A stretch of DNA of 64,000 nucleotides. It comes from JAKQDP01 sp964536975 (GTDB lineage Bacteria > Patescibacteriota > Patescibacteriia > 2-01-FULL-39-33). The position numbers were made by a program, and so were the translations under genes. This document shows, piece by piece, positions 56,993 through 64,000 of this stretch. The stretch spans positions 1 to 64,000 of the forward strand of contig CAZHYS010000003.1 of assembly GCA_964536975.1 (NCBI GenBank), in the 5' to 3' direction. How positions within the stretch are numbered: position 1 is the first letter of the stretch; the number at the start of each line of letters is the position of its first letter. Below the pieces are notes generated by a model. That model saw only the letters and a program-made list of their open reading frames with translations, had not been told where the DNA came from and ran no database searches.

Positions 56993-59419
56993 ATGACCAA
57001 GAGGTTGCCACTTTTTATCCTGCCGATTTTGATGTTGGGAGGATTTTTTGTTTGCGCGGATTTCGCTCGCGCCGCTGATTATGATATTACCGGTACGGAA
57101 GTTTGGGAGGGCGGGCAGACCATCGTCGTTGACCAGCTTCTAAGCGTCAATGTGACCGGCAAGTTGACTATCAAGCCGGGGACACTGATCAAGATGGGTG
57201 AGGGCGCGGCGATTATTGTTCGCGGCGAATTGATTATTGAAGGCGCGGCCGACAATCCGGTGGTAATCACTTCGCTCAAAGACGATAGTATCGGCGGTGA
57301 CACCAATGGCGACGGCAGTGCCACTGTGGCAGCACCCGGCGATTGGTGGACTGTCGCCATCGCCTATCCGACGTCCAAATTTTTTGCTGATTACACGGTC
57401 ATTCGGTACGGCGGCGGACTAAACGGAACCATTGACAGTGTGATCATGTCCATGTCGGCCCAAGAAGTGAAGATAGACCACAGCACTATCGTTGACAACG
57501 CCGGCACCATCAGCAATCGCGTGGATAATTTTCATCTCAATAATTCCAATGTTTACGCTTTTTACGCCGACGAAGGCGAAATGAGCGGCATCAACAACAC
57601 CGGCGAAGCGGCGATTGATTTGACAAATAATTATTGGGGACATCCGGACGGCCCGACGACCGTGGCGGATTATATAAACGGCGACATCAAGGGGACGCTT
57701 GTAATGGGCGAGGCAAATTATGAGCCGTACAACAGCGAAAAAATAATTTATTCCCGCCGGATTGATCCGGTCATTGTCATTCCGGGAATTTTGGGAAGCT
57801 GGAAAGTGAATGGCGAGTGGCGGTTGGACCCTATCTTGGGTACCTACAACAATCTGATGGAGGCGTTTATCTCCGCCGGCTACTATGAGCCGACTTGGGC
57901 AAATTGGCTCTTGGGTCGCAAGCCGACCCTATTTGCTTTTCCGTATGACTGGCGGCAGGACAACGCTATCACCGCGGATATGCTCAAGGAAAAAATTCAG
58001 GAGGTGAAGGAGAAATCCGGCCGCGACAAAGTGGATATTGTCGCGCATTCAATGGGCGGACTGGTGGCGCGGGCGTACATACAGAGCGACGATTATCAAA
58101 ACGATGTGGATCAGGTGATTTTTCTCGGCACGCCACATTTGGGGTCGGTGGATAGTTACAATAGAAGAGAAGGTGCTTATTTTGGAAATAAACCAATAGA
58201 TTTTTTATTTAAAACAGTTTTTCAATTAGAGGCCAATGCCAACGGCTATTTGAGCTTGGTTGACTATATTAGAAATGAAGTGCCGACGGTCGGCCAATTA
58301 TTGCCGATCTATGATTATCTGAAAGACAAAACCGCCGGCGTTTGGCAACTCCGAAGCTATCCGACCAATTATCCACGAAATGAATTTTTGGAAGGCCTCA
58401 ACTCCGCCGACAGGTTGTCGCGTTTGACCCAGCGGACAAATGTCACCAATATCATTGGTAATATAAGTGAAGGCACCTTGCGCTATATCCGAGTCGTTCC
58501 CGACCCAAATACCAAGGACAAACTGTGGCAATACGGCTATCCGGAAAATCTGCGGGACAATGAAAATTCTTTTGAGTCGGCAGACGGCGACGGCACTGTC
58601 TCTGCCAACAGTTCTAATGCGATTTCCGACGCGCGCATGATTGAGCTGTCCGGCGATCATCTGGCGCTCCCCACTCTCGCCCAGCAGGATGTGATTGAAG
58701 CTTTGACTGGCCGGCGGCCGACCGCGTATCTTGATAACGCGCAAGCTTACAATGCCCGCCGTTGGACTATTTTGCGGGTGTATTCGCCGGTGGATTTCGT
58801 GGTTATTGATCCGCTTGGCCGCCGCGTGGGCAAGGATTTTGCCAATAGCACGACGACCAATGAGATTGCCGGCGCGTTTTATACCGGCTTTGACAGCGAA
58901 GTGGAATTTGTCGCCATTCCCGATCCCGTGGACGGCGAGTATCGGGTGGAGCTTCAGGGTGTTGATGGCGGTGGCGAATACAAGCTGGCAGTGAGCTTTG
59001 TTGACGAAGATAATGCGTCTCTTAACAGCGAAGCGGAAGTGAAGTCGTTTATCGCCGCCGGCGCCGTTGATAGCTTCACGGTTGATTATAGCGCGTCTTC
59101 TACCGCCGAGCCGTCTTTTGAGTCGGAAGTTGATTTTGCCAAGTTGATAGATATTACCAATGCTCTATACGAGCAAAAGGAGATAGCCAAAAAAGAAATT
59201 TACAAGATCTTGATCAATGATTTCCGCCAGCTGGAGAAAAACTACAATCAAATGGATGGCAAGCACAAGCTCAAAGATAAAATCTTGGAAAAATATATCA
59301 TCGTCCGCTTGGAAATTATCAAGAAAAGCCTGGAGCTGTATCAGCGCCATAAATGGATTTCTACTACCGCCAAAAATGTGCTCGTTTCAAATATAAATTT
59401 GTTAATTAATAAATTTTAA
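56993..59419 (+). CDS. Exported LCAT/PGAP1-like lipase with beta-helix N-terminus, 808 residues
   Basis: A signal peptide (residues 1-30, ending ADFARAAD) precedes a parallel beta-helix-like part at about 30-230 (GGQTIVVDQLLSVNVTGKLT). An alpha/beta hydrolase follows with VIPGILGSW near 260 and IVAHSMGGLVARAY, nucleophile near residue 352. The rest includes a beta domain (DPVDGEYRVELQG) and a helical end (700-808). It is probably a secreted or surface-bound acyltransferase/lipase; substrate unknown. Confidence 0.85.
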   Translation: MTKRLPLFILPILMLGGFFVCADFARAADYDITGTEVWEGGQTIVVDQLLSVNVTGKLTIKPGTLIKMGEGAAIIVRGELIIEGAADNPVVITSLKDDSIGGDTNGDGSATVAAPGDWWTVAIAYPTSKFFADYTVIRYGGGLNGTIDSVIMSMSAQEVKIDHSTIVDNAGTISNRVDNFHLNNSNVYAFYADEGEMSGINNTGEAAIDLTNNYWGHPDGPTTVADYINGDIKGTLVMGEANYEPYNSEKIIYSRRIDPVIVIPGILGSWKVNGEWRLDPILGTYNNLMEAFISAGYYEPTWANWLLGRKPTLFAFPYDWRQDNAITADMLKEKIQEVKEKSGRDKVDIVAHSMGGLVARAYIQSDDYQNDVDQVIFLGTPHLGSVDSYNRREGAYFGNKPIDFLFKTVFQLEANANGYLSLVDYIRNEVPTVGQLLPIYDYLKDKTAGVWQLRSYPTNYPRNEFLEGLNSADRLSRLTQRTNVTNIIGNISEGTLRYIRVVPDPNTKDKLWQYGYPENLRDNENSFESADGDGTVSANSSNAISDARMIELSGDHLALPTLAQQDVIEALTGRRPTAYLDNAQAYNARRWTILRVYSPVDFVVIDPLGRRVGKDFANSTTTNEIAGAFYTGFDSEVEFVAIPDPVDGEYRVELQGVDGGGEYKLAVSFVDEDNASLNSEAEVKSFIAAGAVDSFTVDYSASSTAEPSFESEVDFAKLIDITNALYEQKEIAKKEIYKILINDFRQLEKNYNQMDGKHKLKDKILEKYIIVRLEIIKKSLELYQRHKWISTTAKNVLVSNINLLINKF

Positions 59420-59424
59420 AATTT

Positions 59425-59820
59425 ATGAAAATAAATTGGTCAAAAATTTTAATTTCATATTTTTCGGTGTTAATTTTGGTAGTTTTCTTAAGCTCAGTCG
59501 CTGCCATCGTTTTTGCGGGTAATTTGTATCAGTCTATATTCAGTCCCGTTTATAACTCTGGTTTATTAACCTTAGGAGGAGAAGGTTTGGATACCTTTTT
59601 AGGTGGCTTTTTGTTGTCATATGCTTTATTATTGCCTTTACTATCATTCCTTATCATTTCCAGTAAAAAATGGATTTGTTGGCTTATTTTTATAATTCCA
59701 TTCTTATTTTTCTTTTTAACTGATAGCAAATGGTTTTCATGCTTCATCATCCTCACTATCCTCGGCGGCCTCATCGGCTGGCTGATTAAGTTGGTTTACA
59801 CAAAGATCAAAAAACAGTAA
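59425..59820 (+). CDS. Small membrane protein, 131 residues
   Basis: Four hydrophobic helices are visible (for example ISYFSVLILVVFLSSVAAIV and YALLLPLLSFLIISS). It lies five bases after the lipase gene and is probably co-transcribed with it. No family is recognised. Confidence 0.6.
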   Translation: MKINWSKILISYFSVLILVVFLSSVAAIVFAGNLYQSIFSPVYNSGLLTLGGEGLDTFLGGFLLSYALLLPLLSFLIISSKKWICWLIFIIPFLFFFLTDSKWFSCFIILTILGGLIGWLIKLVYTKIKKQ

Positions 59821-59824
59821 AACC

Positions 59825-60200
59825 ATTTTCCCTCCCCTTTATAAGGGGAGGGCAGGGAGGGGTATTATCACCCTGTCCGCCTTTATATTACGAACGAGGG
59901 AGCCTTTATAATTCTTCCCCCTCCTTACGAAGGAGGGGGTAGGGGGAGGTCAGATTAATTTATCCCCCCAATTTTTCCTCCCCTTACCAAGGGGAGGAGC
60001 CTGCCCTGAGCGAAGCCGAATGGGTATCTCCCCCCCCCTTGTTCTAAAGAAGGCATCTCTGTTCTTCCCCCTCCTTACGAAGGAGGGGGTAGGGGGAGGT
60101 CAGATTAATTTATTTCCACCGCCCCCGCCAAAACCGATTACAATTTTGGCGACCCCTCCTTCGGACAAGGAGGGGTAATAAAAATACGAGGGGAGGGTTT
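59825..60200. repeat. Cluster of C/T-rich dispersed repeats
   Basis: At least five units of the CCTCCTTACGAAGGAGGGGG / CCCCTTTATAAGGGGAGGG type occur in 375 bases, two of them long near-identical copies (TTCTTCCCCCTCCTTACGAA at 59912 and 60062). No gene is seen. Confidence 0.85.
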
Positions 60201-60223
60201 TTTATGTGTAATAGATGTGATTG

Positions 60224-60264
60224 ATCTCCGGAGATGTCTCCATAGATATCTCCGGAGATTTTTA
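60224..60264 (+). repeat. TCTCCGGAGA double-palindrome element, copy 2
   Basis: Near-identical to 8443-8484 (TCTCCGGAGAT, TCTCCATA, ATCTCCGGAGATTTTTA). It lies about 65 bases before the methylase gene. Confidence 0.75.
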
Positions 60265-60328
60265 GTTTGACTTTTGGAGCCGAAAGTGGGAAAATTATGG
60301 TATTAATTTAATTCTTGTTTCCAAAATT

Positions 60329-62362
60329 ATGGCAAAAATCTTAGAAATCATCAAAGACTCAAGTTATAATCTTTCAATTTTTGATCAGAAACTGATTGAC
60401 GAGCTGGAAGGTAAAGTCACCACAAAAGACGGCAAATCTTATGTTGTTTGCGCTATCCGAGATAAAGAAATAATTTTGAAGCCGGAGGAGGTTGTCCGCC
60501 AGCTCTATGCGATGAAACTGCTTGAAGATTACGGCTATCCAAAACAAAGAATCAAATTTGAACACGCAATCCATTTTGGCCGTGAGGTAAAATCTGCCGA
60601 CATTGTTATTTTTGACAAAGACCGCCCGACTGTTGAATACATCATTGTTGAAATTAAAAAACCAAAACTCCAAGACGGAAAAAACCAGCTCCGCTCCTAC
60701 ACCAACGCCACTGGTGCGCCGATTGCCGTTTGGACCAATGGTGGACAAATTTCGCATTACAACCGCAAAGACCCAAATTACTTTGAAGACATTACCGATA
60801 TTCCAAAAGCCGACCAAACGCTTGAAGATATTTTGAAAGAAAGATTTACTCTTAAAGACTTAATCATCAAAGACAAAATCCCGAACGAGGGGAAATCGCT
60901 CAAAACCATTATTCAGGAAATGGAAGATGAAGTTTTGGCAAATGCGGGCGTAGATGTCTTTGAAGAAGTTTTTAAACTTATTTTCACCAAACTGTACGAT
61001 GAATTACAGAGCAAAAAAGACAAAATGCGTCTGGAAATTTATCTTGAGGATAAATTAAGCAAAGAAGATCGCGGAGATTATGACAAAGTAAAAGAAATTT
61101 TGGCAAAAATTGACGATTCCAGTTTCAGAGTTTTGGAATTTAGAAACACAGGTCAATCCGAGAGCGAACTAAAAAATAAAATTCAAAAACTTTTTGACGA
61201 AGCCAAAGCCAAATGGCCGGGCGTTTTTGACGAAGCAAGCCAAATTCAGCTTTCGCCCTCTCATCTTTCCGTCAGCGTTTCCAGTTTGCAGGATATAAAA
61301 CTTTTCAATTCCAATCTGCAAATCATAGACGAAGCCTTTGAATACTTGGTCAATAAATCATCAAAAGGCGAAAAAGGCCAATACTTCACGCCTCGTCATG
61401 TGATTGATATGTGCGTCAAAATGCTCAATCCGAAAGCTGGCGAATACATGGTAGATACTGCCGCCGGTTCTTGCGGATTTACCGTTCATACGATTTTTCA
61501 AATCACCGGACATTTATTCCAAAACACCGACATTTCCGAGGAAGAAAAAGAAAATGTGCTTAAAGTATTCGGTATTGATTTTGATGAAAAAGTCGTGCGC
61601 GTTGCTCGCACTTTAAACTTGATCGCCGGAGACGGAAATACCAACGTTTTACATCTCAACAATCTTGATTATGAACGCTGGAATGAATCAATCCAAAATC
61701 GCGACTGGCTGGAAGTGTACGGAGCGGGATTAAAACGCCTCGAAGCTCTACAAAAAGATAAAAGTTCCTACAAAGAATTTAATTTTGATATTCTCATGGC
61801 AAATCCGCCATTTGCCGGAGACATCAAAGAATCGCGCATAATCCACAAATACGATCTTGGCTACAACGAAAAAAACAAACCAAAATCAAAAGTTGGGCGC
61901 GATATTTTGTTTATCGAAAGAAACTTAAACTTTTTGAAGCCGGGCGGAAGAATGGCGATTGTTTTACCACAAGGCCGTTTTAATAATACTTCTGACAAGG
62001 CAATTCGCGAGTATATCGCCGAAAAAGGCAGAATCCTTGCCGTAGTCGGGCTTCATGTAAACACTTTTAAACCGCACACGGGAACAAAAACCAGCGTGCT
62101 TTTTGTGCAGAAATGGGACGACAAGCTTTGCCCGAAAGTGGAGGATTATCCGATTTTCTTTGCCGTTTCCGAAAAATCCGGCAAGGACAATTCCGGCGAG
62201 TATGTTTTCGTCAAAAACGGCAACAATCAGCCGAAACTAGATAAAAATGGGCACTTGATAATCAATCATGACTTGCACAATCACGACGGCGAATTGCCCG
62301 ACGGCGTAGCGGAAAAGTTTATTGAATGGGCGAAGTCGGAAAAATTAAGTTTTTGGAAATAA
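60329..62362 (+). CDS. PD-(D/E)XK nuclease-like and N6-adenine DNA methylase fusion
   Basis: The 677-residue protein has an HsdR_N-like nuclease fold with Asp91 (SADIVIF) and Glu108-X-Lys110 (VEIKKP). A helical linker runs from 170 to 330. An N6-methylase follows with SAM motif I DTAAGSCGF near 375 and catalytic NPPF at 492-495. The order matches type I subunits fused or type IIG enzymes, but no clear target-recognition domain follows; only about 75 residues remain. It begins a probable defence operon with the next two genes. Confidence 0.88.
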   Translation: MAKILEIIKDSSYNLSIFDQKLIDELEGKVTTKDGKSYVVCAIRDKEIILKPEEVVRQLYAMKLLEDYGYPKQRIKFEHAIHFGREVKSADIVIFDKDRPTVEYIIVEIKKPKLQDGKNQLRSYTNATGAPIAVWTNGGQISHYNRKDPNYFEDITDIPKADQTLEDILKERFTLKDLIIKDKIPNEGKSLKTIIQEMEDEVLANAGVDVFEEVFKLIFTKLYDELQSKKDKMRLEIYLEDKLSKEDRGDYDKVKEILAKIDDSSFRVLEFRNTGQSESELKNKIQKLFDEAKAKWPGVFDEASQIQLSPSHLSVSVSSLQDIKLFNSNLQIIDEAFEYLVNKSSKGEKGQYFTPRHVIDMCVKMLNPKAGEYMVDTAAGSCGFTVHTIFQITGHLFQNTDISEEEKENVLKVFGIDFDEKVVRVARTLNLIAGDGNTNVLHLNNLDYERWNESIQNRDWLEVYGAGLKRLEALQKDKSSYKEFNFDILMANPPFAGDIKESRIIHKYDLGYNEKNKPKSKVGRDILFIERNLNFLKPGGRMAIVLPQGRFNNTSDKAIREYIAEKGRILAVVGLHVNTFKPHTGTKTSVLFVQKWDDKLCPKVEDYPIFFAVSEKSGKDNSGEYVFVKNGNNQPKLDKNGHLIINHDLHNHDGELPDGVAEKFIEWAKSEKLSFWK

Positions 62363-62388
62363 ATTATAATTTTAAATTACACAATCTT

Positions 62389-63471
62389 ATGAAGAAAAAA
62401 AATATTGAAGAATTAAATAATGAATTTTTTGAAAAAGAAGATTCTGACGATGAATCTTTAAAACTTAAAGGGCCAATTATTAGTTATGGGGCGGACTACA
62501 CTCTCGATTCAATTCGACAGTACGTAAATGAGAGTAAGCAAATTATTGTACAGCCAAGCTTCCAAAGAAAATTTGTTTGGGATATAAAAAAGGCCAGCAA
62601 ATTAATAGAATCTTTCATTCTTGGTTATCCCGTGCCGAACATTTTGCTTGGGAGAGATCCTGATACTGAGGTCATGGAAGTAATAGATGGCCAGCAGAGA
62701 ATTTTATCTATATGCGACTTCTTTAAGGGCAGATTTAGAGACGAAAAAGTTTTTAAGTTAGCTGGCGATATTGACCAAAAATTTTTAAACAAAACCTTTG
62801 ACGACCTAGATGAAGCTATTCAAAAGAAATTAAGAAACGCGGTTTTGAAGGCTGTGGTCTTTGTCTATCCAAAAGATGACCCAAATATAAAATTTACAGC
62901 ATTTCAACGTATTAACACGGGGAGCGTTGTTTTAAACCAGCAAGAAATCAGAAACTGCATTTATGGGGGATCGTTAAATGATTTACTATTTAAAATAAAT
63001 GAATACAACGAAGAATGGAGAGAACTCCTTGCTAAAAAACCGGATAAAAGAATGAAGGATGTAGAAACAATCTTGAGATTTTTTGCCGCTTACTTTAAAG
63101 GAAAAGATTATGAAAAGCCAATCACTAAATTTCTTAACGAATTTATGAATAAGAATAAAAATCTTTCTGAAGAAAAAGGAGCCGAATGGCAAGAATTATT
63201 TAACCAAACACTATCTATCATTGTAAAAAATATTGGTAGCTCATTTCCCCGCACATCAAAATCAAAAACATTTAATAGAGCAGTTTTTGAATCTGTTATG
63301 ACCGCCATAGCAGAACTGAAGAAAGAAAATAGGCTAAAAGTCAAATATTTAAAACGAAACTATACCAAACTAGTAGAAGATCCTAATTATCTTGATTCGG
63401 TAACTTCACAAACTTCCGACAAGAAAAACTATAAAAACAGGATTGAAATAGCAATTAAAATGCTCTCGTGA
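62389..63471 (+). CDS. DUF262 (ParB/Srx-fold) domain protein
   Basis: The start MKKKNIEEL is chosen at 62389, as the upstream frame lies within the methylase gene. The 360-residue protein has the DUF262 signature: QPSFQRKFVWDIKKASKLIE near 50-69 and EVIDGQQRILSICDFF near 90-105, the latter being the nucleotide-binding motif. The C-terminal half is helical and lacks the HNH-type DUF1524 of GmrSD. It follows the methylase by 26 bases. A role in nucleotide-dependent sensing or cleavage of foreign DNA is inferred. Confidence 0.87.
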   Translation: MKKKNIEELNNEFFEKEDSDDESLKLKGPIISYGADYTLDSIRQYVNESKQIIVQPSFQRKFVWDIKKASKLIESFILGYPVPNILLGRDPDTEVMEVIDGQQRILSICDFFKGRFRDEKVFKLAGDIDQKFLNKTFDDLDEAIQKKLRNAVLKAVVFVYPKDDPNIKFTAFQRINTGSVVLNQQEIRNCIYGGSLNDLLFKINEYNEEWRELLAKKPDKRMKDVETILRFFAAYFKGKDYEKPITKFLNEFMNKNKNLSEEKGAEWQELFNQTLSIIVKNIGSSFPRTSKSKTFNRAVFESVMTAIAELKKENRLKVKYLKRNYTKLVEDPNYLDSVTSQTSDKKNYKNRIEIAIKMLS

Positions 63472-63481
63472 TTTTATATGT

Positions 63482-64000
63482 ATGAACGTTATTTTGGAAA
63501 GAAAAAAATATGTTGTTCGATTACTCGAGAATATAGAGAATTATCCTTCTACCAATCAATTCAAGCAAGAAATGATGACCTTTTCGTATGTTATAGTTTG
63601 TGGCGCTATTGAATTTATGACAGAAACCATAATACAAGATTGGTTGAGTAAAACAATCAAACATCATAAAAGCTCATCCTACTATCGGGGGAGAAAATAT
63701 GTTCAATATTTTTTAGACATTCAATCTCAAGCGCGAGAAAAAAATATTGACGATTTTCATAGTACAAACTTAGATAGCATTAGAAATCTTATTAAAGAGA
63801 TGGCGGGAGAAACAGCGCGGAATAAATTTAATAACTTGTTTCAAAGTGCTCAAAACACTTTGGCATTGCAGCCGGATTTAAACGAGAGACTTAAACGAAT
63901 TACCGATACTCGTCATTATTTAGCCCACGGACAAAAAGTCCCAAATGATATACAACCCAATGTCCGGGAATTAAGAGAAGATTTTCTTTTTATATACAAG
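63482..64000 (+). CDS. HEPN-domain protein (RiboL-PSP-HEPN-like), 3' end outside window
   Basis: An open frame of 173 codons runs to the window edge. Residues 144-149 (RHYLAH) give the R-X4-H motif of HEPN ribonucleases, preceded by helices (IRNLIKEMAGETARNKFN). The N-terminal region resembles RiboL-PSP-HEPN proteins. It starts 11 bases after the DUF262 gene. HEPN RNases often act as abortive toxins; DUF262-HEPN neighbours have been noted in comparative studies of defence genes. Confidence 0.8.
   Translation, partial: MNVILERKKYVVRLLENIENYPSTNQFKQEMMTFSYVIVCGAIEFMTETIIQDWLSKTIKHHKSSSYYRGRKYVQYFLDIQSQAREKNIDDFHSTNLDSIRNLIKEMAGETARNKFNNLFQSAQNTLALQPDLNERLKRITDTRHYLAHGQKVPNDIQPNVRELREDFLFIYK

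Noticed and set aside
1..64000. Recoded UGA (code 25) as in some CPR lineages
   Set aside because: Several conserved genes end at UGA with normal lengths, and no conserved gene has in-frame UGA.

Overview
The window looks like a chromosomal segment of a Patescibacteria (Candidate Phyla Radiation, Parcubacteria-like) genome with the standard bacterial code, since UGA is used as a stop throughout. This is inferred from compact housekeeping genes with lineage-typical extras: an S15 with an acidic tail, two NrnA-like DHH proteins, and exported proteins with the 'VYLLENG' type domain. Further support comes from many orphan small proteins, tRNAs scattered singly or in small groups, and abundant short C/T-rich and microsatellite-like dispersed repeats.

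Region 1-6485 is accessory. A serine recombinase element abuts the 3' end of tRNA-Pro(UGG). It has two nested pairs of long inverted repeats (159 bp and 219 bp) that meet at an internal, inverted copy of what would be the circular attachment junction. The right half carries an AT-rich four-gene operon (XRE regulator, alpha/beta hydrolase, LCMT-like methyltransferase, HemB-like porphobilinogen-synthase homologue). It also carries an AbrB-like mini gene and a DUF4065 (Panacea) gene with an unknown partner. Region 6486-8600 holds small orphan genes with strong ribosome binding sites, tRNAs and a broken tRNA-Pro copy.

From 8.7 to 24.1 kb lie information-processing genes: infB, rbfA, an NrnA-like DHH gene, clpP, rny, a YmdB-like phosphoesterase and HU on the plus strand. 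pilT, rnc, nusB, rpmF, an RluA-type synthase and cca lie on the minus strand, followed by a glycosyltransferase. A frameshifted orphan gene sits at 11.2-11.6 kb. From 24.1 to 25.2 kb is a bed of tRNA fragments and tandem repeats around tRNA-Val and tRNA-Ile(UAU).

From 25.2 to 36.3 kb are a degenerate DHH paralogue, valS, tyrS, an sdpR-sdpI pair with a clear operator, a large membrane protein, a CrtI-like oxidoreductase and an exported coiled-coil protein. From 36.5 to 43.8 kb come an orphan gene, three tRNAs among repeats, a nitroreductase, more small genes, rpsO and pnp (both with structured leaders). From 43.8 to 54.3 kb are a membrane-anchored protein, a strongly structured non-coding RNA or leader (about 45.42-45.69 kb), a DksA/TraR-like gene, lspA, exported proteins, comM, an M23 peptidase and an O-antigen-ligase gene with a heptanucleotide repeat. 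groS-groL follow, with a CIRCE operator, then an exported LCAT-like lipase.

The right end (60.3-64.0 kb) is a putative defence operon: a nuclease-methylase fusion, a DUF262 protein and a HEPN RNase-like protein cut by the window edge.
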